This document shows, in pieces, positions 16,782 to 26,643 of a stretch of DNA of 64,000 nucleotides (position 1 is the first letter of the stretch; the number at the start of each line of letters is the position of its first letter). The stretch is taken from NCBI RefSeq assembly GCF_900105385.1, contig NZ_LT629772.1, forward strand, positions 930,001-994,000. The letters run 5' to 3'. The notes beneath the pieces are model-generated. The model did no database searches and had not been told where the DNA came from. It saw only the letters and a list, made by a program, of their open reading frames with translations. The translations under genes were made by a program, and so were the position numbers. This stretch comes from Microlunatus soli. Its GTDB lineage: Bacteria; Actinomycetota; Actinomycetes; Propionibacteriales; Propionibacteriaceae.

Positions 16782-17843
16782 GTGAGCCTGAGGTACGACG
16801 ACGCCGCCGAGGCGTATGACGAAGCCGCCGTCTCCAACGGTCGGCGAGCCCGCTCCGACGGCGACGACGGCCGGCAGTTCGCCGACACGTCGGCGTTCGA
16901 ACTGCACGACGTCGTCGAGGTGATGGGCAAGGTCCGGTCCGCGATCGAGCAGGTGATCGAGGGCAAGCGGGCGTCGGTCGACCTGGCGTTGACGGTGCTG
17001 CTGGCCGAGGGACACCTGCTGGTGGAGGACGTGCCCGGTGTCGGCAAGACGATGCTGGCCAAGGCGTTGGGCCGTTCGATCGACTGCTCGGTCCGCCGGC
17101 TCCAGTTCACCCCCGACCTGCTGCCCTCCGACATCACCGGGGTCTCGGTGTTCAACGCCGAGAGCCGGGAGTTCGAGTTCAAACCGGGCGGCATCTTCGC
17201 CAACATCGTGGTCGGCGACGAGATCAACCGGGCCTCCCCCAAGACCCAGTCCGCTCTACTGGAGTCGATGGAAGAAGGTCAGGTATCGGTCGACGGCACC
17301 ACCTACGGCCTGCAGGCGCCGTTCATGGTGGTGGCGACCCAGAACCCGATCGAGATGGAAGGCACCTATCCGCTGCCGGAGGCGCAGCGGGACCGGTTCA
17401 TGGCACGGATCGAGATGGGTTACCCGACGCCCGCCTCGGAGCTGGACATGTTGGACGCACACGGTGCGGCCAATCCGTTGGATTCGCTGCAACCGGTCAC
17501 CGACGCCGCAACCGTCCGCGGTCTGATCGAGGCCACCCGGCGCGCGCACGTCAGTCTGCCGGTGAGGCAGTACATCATCTCGGTGGTGAATGCGACCCGG
17601 CACTCCCGCGATCTCCGGCTGGGCGCATCCCCGAGGGCCAGCCTGCAACTGCTCCGCGCCGCCCGGGCGCAGGCCGCGCTCAGTGGCCGGGAGTACGTCA
17701 CTCCCGACGACGTCGCGTCGCTCGCGGTCCCGGTGCTGGCTCATCGGGTACTGCCGTCGACCGAGGCACAACTTGCCCGGCACAGCGTGGAGGACATCAT
17801 CTCCGCCGCCGTGCGAACCGTCGCCGTACCTGATCATCGTTAG
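16782..17843 (+). CDS. MoxR-family AAA+ ATPase
   Basis: AAA+ ATPase thought to act as a chaperone for partners encoded next to it. It has 353 residues with a GTG start after GGGAGAGGG. An acidic leader of about 40 residues precedes the core. Walker A is VPGVGKT (residues 84-90), Walker B is VVGDEINRASPKTQSALLE, and sensor-type motifs include VVATQNPIEMEGTYPLPEAQRDRF. The classic MoxR / DUF58 / transglutaminase arrangement follows on the same strand. Divergent from mraZ. Confidence 0.93.
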   Translation: MSLRYDDAAEAYDEAAVSNGRRARSDGDDGRQFADTSAFELHDVVEVMGKVRSAIEQVIEGKRASVDLALTVLLAEGHLLVEDVPGVGKTMLAKALGRSIDCSVRRLQFTPDLLPSDITGVSVFNAESREFEFKPGGIFANIVVGDEINRASPKTQSALLESMEEGQVSVDGTTYGLQAPFMVVATQNPIEMEGTYPLPEAQRDRFMARIEMGYPTPASELDMLDAHGAANPLDSLQPVTDAATVRGLIEATRRAHVSLPVRQYIISVVNATRHSRDLRLGASPRASLQLLRAARAQAALSGREYVTPDDVASLAVPVLAHRVLPSTEAQLARHSVEDIISAAVRTVAVPDHR

Positions 17844-17913
17844 CCACCGTCGGCCGATGATCAGATCCGGGGATGACCAGGCGTGAGCGAGACCAGACGA
17901 TGAGTGACCAGCC

Positions 17914-19326
17914 ATGAGTGAGAGGGGTAGTCGGCATCCGCTGCGGATGTTGACCGTACGGGGCCGGTTGTCGCTCGGACTCGGGATCGCCGTGGTGGTG
18001 ATCGCCATCTTTGCGGGCCAGCGGGACGTGATGCGGATCGGGCTGCTGCTGATCGCTCTGCCGGTGCTCGCGTTGATCTTCATCGCCGCCGCCCGGTTGC
18101 GGCTCTCCGCGCAACGCTCGGTCGTTCCCGAACGGGGTCAGCTCGGGTCGCCGATGATCGGCAAGATCGTGCTCTCGCTGGAGAGCCGGCTGCCGGTCGG
18201 CCTGGTGATGCTGGAAGATCCGGTGCCGCCGGAGTTGGGCACCCGGCCGCGGTTCACCATCGACCGCGCCGGGCTCGGCTGGGAACGGGAGCTGGAGTAT
18301 CCGCTGCTCGGCCGGGTCCGCGGTCGTTGGGAGTGCGGTCCGCTGATCGTCCGGACCAGCGACCCGTTCGGCCTGGTGCAGCGGACCCAGCAGTTCACCG
18401 CGACCAGCGAGGTGTTGGTCACACCGCAGATCGTGCCGCTCACCTCGGTGTCCGGCTCCGGCGGGGCATCCAGTTCCGGCGAATCGCAACCGCACCGGAT
18501 CGGCATGATCGGCGCCGACGACGTGCTGATCCGGGAGTATCGGCACGGAGACGACGTCCGCCGGGTGCACTGGCGCTCGACCGCCCGCCGCGGCGACCTG
18601 ATGGTGCGTCGCGAGGAGCAGGCCTGGGATCCGGCCGCTCGGATCATCCTCGATTCCCGGGCCGGTGCCCATGCCGGTGCCGGGATGAACAGTTCCCTGG
18701 AGTGGGCGGTCTCGGCGGCAGCTTCGATCGGATTGCGGTTCATCGACGACGGTTTCCGGACCGAGCTGTACGAGGCCGACGGCCCGATGCACCTGGAGTC
18801 GATCGGCGGCATGAACCGGCGGGCGACCGGCGACCTGGTGATCTCCCGGCTGACCGACCTGCACCCGCGGCGGACAGTCAGCCTGCGGTACGCCCTGGAC
18901 GCCGCGGCCGCAGACAGCAGCGGACAGCTGGTGGTGGCGATCATGGGGCAGATGACCAGCGACGACGCCCACCTGCTGCTCCGGGTGCGCCGTCAGCACT
19001 CGCGCGGGCTGGCGATCCTGCTCGACGTCGACAGTTTCGCCGATCCGGAATCCGAGGACGCCAGAGAGCGTCCGGCCGCCGCTGCCCGCGGCTCGGCGCA
19101 GCAGCCCGGCGGACGATCGAACGACCGCGTCGGACGCGGCAGCGACCTCGGGGCCACGGCTGCCTTGCTGGCCGCCGACGGGTGGCAGGTGGTCCGGGTC
19201 GGCCACGGCATGACGGTCGCCGCGGCCTGGGCCACGCTGGCCGGCACCACCGGTCGCGCCGGCTCGACGCCGCCGCAGCCGGCGGAGTCGGCGGAGTCGG
19301 ACCACGCAACTGTGGCGGGTGGATAG
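17914..19326 (+). CDS. DUF58 domain-containing membrane protein
   Basis: Partner protein of MoxR ATPases, of unknown exact function. It has 470 residues. Two hydrophobic segments lie near the N-terminus (GIAVVVIAIFAGQ and LLLIALPVLALIFIAA). The DUF58 signature region around residues 205-225 contains IREYRHGDDVRRVHWRSTARRGDLMVRREEQ, quoted here as its hallmark order of R-Y-G-D, W-S-A and R-E. The C-terminal 100 residues are low-complexity and Ala/Gly-rich. The stop directly abuts the next ATG. Confidence 0.85.
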   Translation: MSERGSRHPLRMLTVRGRLSLGLGIAVVVIAIFAGQRDVMRIGLLLIALPVLALIFIAAARLRLSAQRSVVPERGQLGSPMIGKIVLSLESRLPVGLVMLEDPVPPELGTRPRFTIDRAGLGWERELEYPLLGRVRGRWECGPLIVRTSDPFGLVQRTQQFTATSEVLVTPQIVPLTSVSGSGGASSSGESQPHRIGMIGADDVLIREYRHGDDVRRVHWRSTARRGDLMVRREEQAWDPAARIILDSRAGAHAGAGMNSSLEWAVSAAASIGLRFIDDGFRTELYEADGPMHLESIGGMNRRATGDLVISRLTDLHPRRTVSLRYALDAAAADSSGQLVVAIMGQMTSDDAHLLLRVRRQHSRGLAILLDVDSFADPESEDARERPAAAARGSAQQPGGRSNDRVGRGSDLGATAALLAADGWQVVRVGHGMTVAAAWATLAGTTGRAGSTPPQPAESAESDHATVAGG

Positions 19327-21585
19327 ATGCGCGCCACCGATCGGTACGCGATCGCGGTCGCGTTCTCCCTCATCCTGGCCAGCTTCACCCTCGGGCCGTT
19401 GACCGAGGACCGATCGTTCCTCGGGTCGAGTTGGCTGCTGACGTTGTTGATCTGTGGCGTCGGACTGCTGTGCCGCCGGACCCGGGTCGGTTCGACCGGC
19501 GCCCTGCTGGTGCAGCTCGTCGTCCTCGGCACCTTCCTCGGGCTGGTGGCCCGGCAGCTCGCGCCGGTGGACGGGCTGAACGTCCTGCAGCGGACCGCAT
19601 TGTTGTTCCACACCGCCGGCGAACACATGCAGTCCCAGGCCGCGCCGATGCCACCGGACAACGGCGTGATCTTCGTCTTCATCGCCTCGCTCGGGGTGAT
19701 CACGCTGCTCACCGATCTACTGGTGATCACCCTGCACAAGCCGGCGCTCGGACTGGCGCCGCCGCTGACCGCGTTCCTGGTGCCGGCGATCGGACTGGGC
19801 ACCGACACCGGACTGCGCCCGTTCCTGTTGATCGCGGCCGGCTACCTGGCGATCCTGCTCGCCGAGGGGCTGAACGGCTATGCCGGCTGGACCCGCGGGT
19901 TGAGCCGAGACAGCCTGGGCGGCTCGGTGCAGGAACAGGCCGGCGTGGTGGTCTGGCGGGCCGTCGGCTGGGTCGCGGTCCCGGCTGTGGTCCTGACCCT
20001 GATCGCCGGTTCGGTGTTGCCGACCCTGTCGGTCGGCGCATGGGGGTTCGGCGAGGGCAGCGCCGGCAGCGGCGGCCCACTCCGATTGACCGATCCGACC
20101 CTCGACCTCAAACGCAACCTGACACTGCCGACCAATCGAGTGGTGTTGACCTACCGGACCAACAAACCCGACGGCCAGTATCTGCGGATGGCGTCATTGC
20201 CCGCCTTCAGCGATGCCGGCTGGCAGAATGCTCAGACCTCGATCGAGGAAGGTGACCGACTACCGCAACCGGTCGGTCTGACCGAGCCGACCGGGAAGGA
20301 CCGACGCACCAGCATCCAGATCCGCGACTTCGGCAGCGAGTACCTGCCGTTGCCGTTCGTGCCGAAGTCGTTCGACGCCGACGGCCGCTGGGGTTACGAC
20401 CCCAACTCGCTGGTGGTGATCTCCTCTGAAAGGGGCCAGAACCGCAACCGGGCGACCGAGGGACTGGACTATTCGGTGGTCAGTCGAGACGTCGACCCGG
20501 ACGCCGAGACGCTGGACGCGATCATCTCCGGCGACCCGCCGGACTCCAACCTGACCACCGCGGTCCCGGACAACCTGCCGGCCAACATCAGCCGACTGAC
20601 CGAGCGGGTGACCTCCGAGGCGGGCAGTCCGGCCGCCAAGGCTGCCGCCATCCAGGCCTACCTCCGCGACCCGAACAACTTCACCTACAGCACCGACCCG
20701 CGACCGGGTAGCGGCTATCAGGCGTTGGAGAATTTCCTGTTCCGGGACAAACAGGGCTATTGCGAGCAGTTCGCGGCCTCGATGGCGATCATGGCCCGGC
20801 TGGTCGGGATCCCGAGCCGGGTCGCGGTCGGCTTCCTGCCAGGTAGCAAGAAGGGCGACGTCTGGACGGTCACCGGCCGCGACGCGCACGCCTGGCCGGA
20901 GCTGTATTTCAGCGGCTACGGCTGGGTGCGCTACGAGCCGACGCCGTCCAGTCAGACCGGCAACGCACCGTCCTGGACGGTCCCGGTCGACACCGGACCG
21001 GAGCCCGACCCCAGCGCCGGCGCGGCGCAGAGCGATCCCACGACGCAGTCCCGTCCGACGGCCAACCCGCAGCAGTCCAGCGGCCCGGTGCAGGCACCGG
21101 CAACGCCGGCGGACACCGGATTTCCCTGGCGACGGGCCCTCGGGCTGGGCGGCGGTGCGCTGCTGCTGGTGGCGCTGCTCGGCACGCCGGCGGCGATCAG
21201 GATCGGCCGCCGACGGAGCCGGTTGGCGGTCGGCGGAACCGCTCACGGCGGCCCGCTGCCCGACCCCGGCGATCGGATCGAGGCGGGCTGGTCGGAGGTG
21301 CGCGACACCGTACGAGATCTGGGCCGGCCGTGGCCGGCGGGTTCACCGCGGACGATCGCCACCGAGGTGGGCCGGCACTACGATCGCGGGGCGAAGGATG
21401 CGCTGGCCGCCTTGGCCCTGTTGGTCGAGCGGGAGCGGTACGCAGCCCACTTCGCCGACGCCGAGGCCGCCGCGACGGTGCCGGGGCTGGTCCGAACCAT
21501 CCGGCTCGAACTGCTCGCCGACCGGACTCTGCCCGCGAAGATCGCGATGACCGTGCTGCCACGGTCGGTGTTGCGCCGCCGGTAA
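19327..21585 (+). CDS. Membrane transglutaminase-like protein (DUF3488 / transglut_core / DUF4129)
   Basis: A 752-residue membrane protein with six or so N-terminal hydrophobic segments (residues about 5-240, the DUF3488 region). An extracytoplasmic transglutaminase-like domain follows, with catalytic Cys479 in GYCEQFAASMAIMARLVGIP and His521 in GRDAHAWPELYF. A Pro/Ser/Thr/Gln-rich linker leads to a further membrane segment near 605-625 and a C-terminal DUF4129-like cytoplasmic tail. It is the third gene of the MoxR operon and probably acts on envelope proteins or peptidoglycan. The substrate is unknown. Confidence 0.88.
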   Translation: MRATDRYAIAVAFSLILASFTLGPLTEDRSFLGSSWLLTLLICGVGLLCRRTRVGSTGALLVQLVVLGTFLGLVARQLAPVDGLNVLQRTALLFHTAGEHMQSQAAPMPPDNGVIFVFIASLGVITLLTDLLVITLHKPALGLAPPLTAFLVPAIGLGTDTGLRPFLLIAAGYLAILLAEGLNGYAGWTRGLSRDSLGGSVQEQAGVVVWRAVGWVAVPAVVLTLIAGSVLPTLSVGAWGFGEGSAGSGGPLRLTDPTLDLKRNLTLPTNRVVLTYRTNKPDGQYLRMASLPAFSDAGWQNAQTSIEEGDRLPQPVGLTEPTGKDRRTSIQIRDFGSEYLPLPFVPKSFDADGRWGYDPNSLVVISSERGQNRNRATEGLDYSVVSRDVDPDAETLDAIISGDPPDSNLTTAVPDNLPANISRLTERVTSEAGSPAAKAAAIQAYLRDPNNFTYSTDPRPGSGYQALENFLFRDKQGYCEQFAASMAIMARLVGIPSRVAVGFLPGSKKGDVWTVTGRDAHAWPELYFSGYGWVRYEPTPSSQTGNAPSWTVPVDTGPEPDPSAGAAQSDPTTQSRPTANPQQSSGPVQAPATPADTGFPWRRALGLGGGALLLVALLGTPAAIRIGRRRSRLAVGGTAHGGPLPDPGDRIEAGWSEVRDTVRDLGRPWPAGSPRTIATEVGRHYDRGAKDALAALALLVERERYAAHFADAEAAATVPGLVRTIRLELLADRTLPAKIAMTVLPRSVLRRR

Positions 21586-21875
21586 GGTCGGCCGGTCATC
21601 TCGCAACACCGGGACAGATCGTCGCTTGATCCCAGCACAACACGTCGGTGAGCGCTGTTGTGGGCGAATCGGAGGTGGCGGGAAACGGCCGCCGACTGCG
21701 CAACGGCGGATTGTTCAGCGGCCTCGGAGCGCACCACGCAAAACGACGACGCCGCACGGTTTCGCCGGCGCCACACCCCTGGAACGGGTGTGAGCGCGTC
21801 GAAGCCGTACGGCGGCTGGTGATCGGGTCGGCGCGGTTACGGTTGCAACCGTCGTCGTGCCGTGGGTCGGCGAGG

Positions 21876-22268
21876 TCAGAAGCCGGATTCGTCGCGGCGC
21901 TTACGCCAGCGCTCCTCCATCTTGTCCATGAAACCCTGCGCATTCGGCGCCGACTGCGGCGTCTTCGGACGATCGGTGTTGCCGCCGTCGACCGGAGCGT
22001 CATTGACGTGCTGCCAGGAGTAGATGGCCGTCACAGCTGCGGCGAGCATCACCACGAAGCCGAGCACGCTGAAAAAGATGTTCGTCGACATGCCGACGAC
22101 CAGCAGGGCGAGGCCCACGAAGAATCCGACGCCTGCGAGCGCGGCCCGTCTACGGTGAACGCGGCGGCTGCCCTTGCCGCTCAGCGCGTGCGAGAGCTTG
22201 GGGTCCTCAGCTGCCAGCGCCTCCTCCATCTGATGGAGGAGTCGTTCTTCCTCATCTGAGAGGGCCAT
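21876..22268 (-). CDS. DUF3040 small membrane protein
   Basis: A 130-residue protein of unknown function, conserved near the dcw cluster of Actinobacteria. The typical DUF3040 start MALSDEEERLLHQMEEAL is followed by a basic KGSRRVHRRRA stretch and two membrane segments (ALAGVGFFVGLALLVVGM and FFSVLGFVVMLAAAVTAIY). The tail is hydrophilic and basic. The ATG at 22268 has GGAGGTGG upstream. A short hairpin (CACACCC / GGGTGTG at 21772-21792) lies about 85 bases downstream of its stop, without a T-tract. Confidence 0.9.
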   Translation of the reverse strand: MALSDEEERLLHQMEEALAAEDPKLSHALSGKGSRRVHRRRAALAGVGFFVGLALLVVGMSTNIFFSVLGFVVMLAAAVTAIYSWQHVNDAPVDGGNTDRPKTPQSAPNAQGFMDKMEERWRKRRDESGF

Positions 22269-22663
22269 GGGCCACCTCCGACCATTCTGTGTCCGCCTCG
22301 TCCACGCAACAGCGTGGATGTACCGACCAGTCTAGGCGTCAAGGGGGTAACGGGAAACCTGAACCCGGAACAGATCCTGATCTGTCCCTGAAACAGGTCC
22401 GTCCTCGAGCCGAACGCGAAGCTCGGTCCTCGGCCCTGCACTCCCCAACCACACCGTCGGGCCATCCGCGCTCCCGCGCGCTGTTGGGCCTGACCTTACG
22501 TTGGGCCGACCGTGCCTGCAAGATGGCCGTACCGGCAGCGCGACCGCACCTGCTCGACGGACGTGGTACGCCGGTCCCCGCGGTGGCGACCGCTCTCCAT
22601 GGGCGCACCGCCGGACCGGAAGCGAATCCCTTCGGGCCCGGATTCTGCCCGGCGGGCCGGCTC
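22269..22663. other. 395-base gap between dinB stop and DUF3040 start
   Basis: No gene is supported here. It should contain the DUF3040 promoter. An inverted repeat ACAGATC-CT-GATCTGT at 22370-22385, about 100 bases upstream of DUF3040, is the only clear structure and could be an operator. Confidence 0.4.
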
Positions 22664-23932
22664 TCACTGGCGGGCCGGTTCCGCAGCACCCCCTTGCGCG
22701 CTCGATCCGCCGAGAAACGGCCGTGGCCCCTGCTCGTCCCCGGTGTCGGACCCGAAGCCTGCTGCGGTGCCGACCGGGCGGCGGACCAGTGCCAGTCGCT
22801 GCACCGCACCGCTGCCGAACTTGGCTCCCGCCTCGTCCATGGCGAACTCGAGGTCACGCCAGCCGTGTTCGGGCTCGGTCAGCAGCGGCTGCCGGTAGGT
22901 GCGGCGCGCCGGCACCATCCCCTCCCCGCGGACGCCGACCCGGCGGATCCGCTTGCCCCGGCGGGCCAGCTTGGCGAACAACCGGACCGCGACCTCGTGC
23001 AGCTCACTGGTGACATCGGACGGCGTCGGTAACGCCGCCGATCGGGTGACGGTGGAGAAATCGGAGTAGCGGATGGTGATGCTGACGGTCCGCGCCAGTT
23101 GCTCGGCCTTCCGCAGCCGATGAGCGACCCTGCCTGCCATCCGCAACAGCTCGCGTTCGATGATCCGTGGATCGGCGGTGTCGACGGCGAAGGTCTCCTG
23201 CGCTCCGGTGCTGTGTTCCCGGGCCCCCAGGGTGACCCGGCGGCCGTCCCGTCCCCAGGCAAGATCGGCCAGCATCGCGCCGTAGCGCGGACCGAAGGCG
23301 TGCTGCAGCACGGTCTTCGGTATCGCCGCCAGGTCGGCGACGGTACGGACGCCGAGCCGGTTCAGCGAGTCGGCGGTCGACCTGCCGATGCCCCACAGTT
23401 CCTCGACCAGGAGCGGGTGCAGGAAGTCGGCAACCCGATCGGGAGCGACCTCGACCAGGCCGTCCGGCTTGGCCTGCCGGGACGCGACCTTGGCGACGAA
23501 CCTGGTCGGCCCGATCCCCACCGAGCAGGTGATCTTCTGCTCGTCGGCGACGGTGGCCCGGATCAGCTCGCCGATCTCGGTCGGCGACCCGAGACGGCGT
23601 GTCGAGCCGGTCACGTCCAGGAACGCCTCCTCGATCGAGCCGCGCTCGACCCGGGAGGTGATGCTGTCGAAGATCGCGAAGACGCCGGCCGACACCGTAC
23701 GAAAGGCGTCGTAGTCCGGTGGCACGGTCACCAGGCCGGGCACCAACCGGCGCGCCCGCACCGCCGGCATCCCTGAACTGATGCCGAGACGCCGGGCCGG
23801 ATAGTTGGCCGCCAGCACCACGCTGCGGTGTTCGCCGCCGACGATCACCGGGACATCCCACAACTCCGGCCGATGGCGCAGCGCGACCGAGGCGAAGAAG
23901 GCGTCCATGTCGACATGCATGATCACGCTCAT
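22664..23932 (-). CDS. dinB: DNA polymerase IV (Y-family, DinB)
   Basis: Translesion DNA polymerase. It has 422 residues from the ATG at 23932, where the family start VIMHVDMDAFFASV is found. Catalytic acidic residues are Asp8 and the SIEEAFLD motif (about 99-106; the usual D-E pair reads E-E). The thumb helix-hairpin region contains LWGIGRSTADSLNRLGVRTV, and the little-finger domain ends near residue 370. The last ~40 residues are a non-conserved Gly/Ala-rich tail. It lies 73 bases after a methyltransferase gene on the same strand, and a LexA-like site lies upstream of that pair. Confidence 0.93.
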   Translation of the reverse strand: MSVIMHVDMDAFFASVALRHRPELWDVPVIVGGEHRSVVLAANYPARRLGISSGMPAVRARRLVPGLVTVPPDYDAFRTVSAGVFAIFDSITSRVERGSIEEAFLDVTGSTRRLGSPTEIGELIRATVADEQKITCSVGIGPTRFVAKVASRQAKPDGLVEVAPDRVADFLHPLLVEELWGIGRSTADSLNRLGVRTVADLAAIPKTVLQHAFGPRYGAMLADLAWGRDGRRVTLGAREHSTGAQETFAVDTADPRIIERELLRMAGRVAHRLRKAEQLARTVSITIRYSDFSTVTRSAALPTPSDVTSELHEVAVRLFAKLARRGKRIRRVGVRGEGMVPARRTYRQPLLTEPEHGWRDLEFAMDEAGAKFGSGAVQRLALVRRPVGTAAGFGSDTGDEQGPRPFLGGSSAQGGAAEPARQ

Positions 23933-24005
23933 CCGGCGCCACCACCCTGCCGCGAGCCACCACTCCGCCGCGCGCCGGCACCCGCGCCCGGCGGCCGGCT
24001 CGAGG

Positions 24006-24728
24006 TCAGCGCCGCGCGAAGATGTGTGCCCAGGGCGCGATCGCCCGGAACGCATGATCGCGACAGATCCGGGACTCCAACTCGTACAGCTGGTCGGCCA
24101 GTCGGGGTTGCTCCTCCAGCACCGCCTGGGGAACATGGCTGGCCAGCGTCCCGACGCCACTGATGTCTTGGACCGTGAAACCGGCCCGTCCGATCAGCGC
24201 CGCCACGTCGTCCGGATCGAACCGGGTCGGGTCGTCCAACGCCTCCAACGCGGCGTCGATGTGCCCCTGCAGTGCCTGGCTCAGCACCACCGCCCGGCGC
24301 AGCGGAACCACCACGCTCAACACGCCACCGGGACGGACCACCTCGGCCATCGCGGCCAGTGCGGTGGTCGGGTCGTCGATCACTTCCAAGGTCCGGTGAC
24401 AGACCATCACGTCGGTGGAGTCCGCGCCGATCAGTCCGACCAACTCCGAAGCATCGCCCTGCACGCCGCGCAGTCGGTCGCTCAGCCGTCGCTCGGTCGT
24501 CCGCCGTTGCAGGGACGCCAACGCATCCAGGCTGGGGTCGATGACGGTGACCTGATGACCCTGCTGGGCCAGGGTGATCGCGAAGGTGCCGGTGCCACCG
24601 CCGAGGTCGGTGACGGTGAAGTCGTCGATCCCCCGCTCCGCCTGCCAGGCTGCGATCTGTCCGGAGACCAGATCGTCGAGGAATGCTCCCGCCACCGAAC
24701 GGGATCGGTTGCGCCGGGACTCGGCCAT
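24006..24728 (-). CDS. Class I SAM-dependent methyltransferase
   Basis: Soluble methyltransferase of unknown substrate, 240 residues. The SAM loop is VTDLGGGTGTFAITLAQQG (about 35-53), followed by the acidic VIDPSLDAL (strand beta-2) and VMVCHRTLEVIDDP (post-motif region). Its ATG at 24728 has AGGAGG six bases upstream. It is probably co-transcribed with dinB, an arrangement I believe recurs near actinobacterial dcw clusters; that conservation was not checked. Confidence 0.85.
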   Translation of the reverse strand: MAESRRNRSRSVAGAFLDDLVSGQIAAWQAERGIDDFTVTDLGGGTGTFAITLAQQGHQVTVIDPSLDALASLQRRTTERRLSDRLRGVQGDASELVGLIGADSTDVMVCHRTLEVIDDPTTALAAMAEVVRPGGVLSVVVPLRRAVVLSQALQGHIDAALEALDDPTRFDPDDVAALIGRAGFTVQDISGVGTLASHVPQAVLEEQPRLADQLYELESRICRDHAFRAIAPWAHIFARR

Positions 24729-25337
24729 CGGGATCCTCCTGTGCTGTCGGGTCGGCTTCCAGCACAAAGTCTCTCAACACCTCGCCCCCTTTCACGCACC
24801 GGTCGGCAATCCCTCGGGAGCTCCGGCTGGGACGGGGGTCGAGTTCCGTCCCGGCCGGAGCGGCCCGGAAGCGCGATGCCGCGAACACCACGCTCGTCGC
24901 GGTTGCTCGGTACGGGCCCTTCCCCAAGGAGCCACCGGACGGCCCTCCAGAGACTTGTGAGTCCTCGAGGAACGATCCGACGACATACCGTTATCGAACA
25001 ACCATTCGACACTGAGCACGGTACAGCTCAGCTCCGACAAAACTCCAGAACCAGGTCGGACCGCGGTCGATTCCCGCGGTGCCGATCGGTCCGAGGCGTG
25101 GACACGTCGTCCGTACGGACCGATCGGGACTGCGTGATTGATCACATGCGCGTGGCCGCCGAACAGATCCGGCTGCGCCAAGTATCGTCTCAAGGAACAG
25201 AACGTAGAGGCTGCCGGCGAGACGGAGCGAGCAGTTCGGTCGAGGGGGCTCGATCGGGACCGCCCGATCACAGCTGCCTCGATCGAGGTGACTCGACCGC
25301 GGCAGACCGGTCGGTGGTCGACGAAGAAAAGGGAACG
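24729..25337. other. 609-base divergent gap between methyltransferase and P450
   Basis: Frames crossing this gap are shadows or upstream extensions of the P450 frame without plausible starts. It should contain promoters for both directions. A LexA-like palindrome is at 24994-25009. Nothing else stands out. Confidence 0.45.
24994..25009. promoter_or_regulatory. LexA (SOS box)-like palindrome
   Basis: TCGAAC-AACC-ATTCGA matches the actinobacterial SOS consensus TCGAAC-N4-GTTCGA at 11 of 12 defined positions. It lies 266 bases upstream of the methyltransferase-dinB pair and 329 bases upstream of the P450. That is far for simple repression, but dinB being an SOS-type polymerase raises the interest. 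Confidence 0.35.
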
Positions 25338-26633
25338 ATGGGCGTCAGATCTACGATCCGCTCCTGGCTGGGCCGACGGCTGTTGGCCAGGTCCGGCGGG
25401 CAGCTCGACCTGTCCCAGCTGGCGGCGATCCCGCAGCCGTTCCGGTTGCCGTTCCGGCGTGACGGCGTCGACCCGATCCCGGAGCTCGCCGAGCGGCGAG
25501 CCAGCGAGCCGGTGACCCGACTCGGCAAGCTGTTCGGGCTGAGCATCTGGATGGTGTCGGGCTACGACGAGGCCAAGCAGGTGCTCGGTCATCGCGACGC
25601 CTACAGCAACAACATCCGGCCGTTCATCGGCAACATCAACGACTCCGAGGCCAACGGGATCGGAGGACTCGGCTTCACCGATCCGCCGGACCACACCCGG
25701 CTCCGCAAGATCCTGACCCCCGAGTTCACCCGTCGGCGGCTGCAGCGCCTGGAGCCGAAGATCACCCACACCATCGATCAGCAGCTGGACGAGGTCGCCG
25801 CCAAGGGGCCGGTGGTGGATCTGGTCCGCGATTTCGCCTTCCCGATCCCGTTCACGGTGATCTGCGATCTGCTCGGACTGCCGATCGAGGACCGGGAGAC
25901 CTTCCTGGAGCTCGGGCCGGCCCGGTTCGATGTCACCAGCGGCGGGATGGGTGCGCTGGGCGCCGGGGTCGAGTCCAGGGCATTCATGATCAACGCGGTC
26001 CGGCAACAGCGGGAGCACCCCGGTGACGGCCTGATCGGACAGATCATCAAGGACAACCGTGCCGACGTCACCGATCTTGATCTTGCCGGGCTGGCGGACG
26101 GTGTCTTCACCGGTGGCTACGAGACCTCGGTCAGCATGTTGTCGCTCGGTGCCCTGGTACTCCTGCGCAACCCCGAGGCGATGAAGATGTTGGCCGAGGA
26201 CCCGGACTCGGTGGACGAGATCGTCGAGGAGATGCTGCGTTATCTGACGGTGGTCCAGATCGGCTTCCCACGGTTCGCCCGCGAAGATCATCTTCTCGGC
26301 GGCCAGCAGATCAAGGCCGGCGACCCGGTGCTGGTCTCGCTGAGCGGGGCCGACCGCGACCCGGCGATCTTCGGCGCCGGTGCCGACAGTTTCGACCCGC
26401 ACCGCAGGCCCGGTCAGTCACACTTCGCCTTCGGTCATGGCTTCCATCGTTGCGTCGGCGCCGAATTGGCCAGGATGGAGCTGCGGGCCGCCTTTGCCGC
26501 CTTCGCCAAACGGTTCCCCAACATCAGCCTCGCGGTCGATCCCGCCGAGCTGCAGTTCCAGGAACTCTCCATCGTGTACGGCCTGAAGGCACTGCCGGTC
26601 AGGCTGAACGACGACCAGGGTGCCAGCAGCTGA
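25338..26633 (+). CDS. Cytochrome P450
   Basis: Haem-thiolate monooxygenase, 431 residues, normal for soluble bacterial P450s. The haem ligand loop is FAFGHGFHRCVGAEL with Cys372. The I-helix region is DGVFTGGYETSVSML, in which the usual A-G-x-x-T appears as G-G-Y-E-T. The K-helix ExxR motif lies in EEMLRYL. The N-terminus has no membrane anchor. The start is ATG at 25338 after AAGGGA. No ferredoxin or ferredoxin reductase gene is adjacent, so redox partners must come from elsewhere. Substrate unknown. Confidence 0.93.
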   Translation: MGVRSTIRSWLGRRLLARSGGQLDLSQLAAIPQPFRLPFRRDGVDPIPELAERRASEPVTRLGKLFGLSIWMVSGYDEAKQVLGHRDAYSNNIRPFIGNINDSEANGIGGLGFTDPPDHTRLRKILTPEFTRRRLQRLEPKITHTIDQQLDEVAAKGPVVDLVRDFAFPIPFTVICDLLGLPIEDRETFLELGPARFDVTSGGMGALGAGVESRAFMINAVRQQREHPGDGLIGQIIKDNRADVTDLDLAGLADGVFTGGYETSVSMLSLGALVLLRNPEAMKMLAEDPDSVDEIVEEMLRYLTVVQIGFPRFAREDHLLGGQQIKAGDPVLVSLSGADRDPAIFGAGADSFDPHRRPGQSHFAFGHGFHRCVGAELARMELRAAFAAFAKRFPNISLAVDPAELQFQELSIVYGLKALPVRLNDDQGASS

Positions 26634-26643
26634 CCCTCGGACG

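Noticed and set aside
21772-21792. CACACCC / GGGTGTG hairpin considered as a terminator
   Set aside because: Short stem, no T-tract on either strand, and 85 bases or more from both flanking stops.
24792-26402. Long minus-strand open frame opposite the P450
   Set aside because: Gln/Asp/Arg-rich antisense product of a true P450 gene, without family features.
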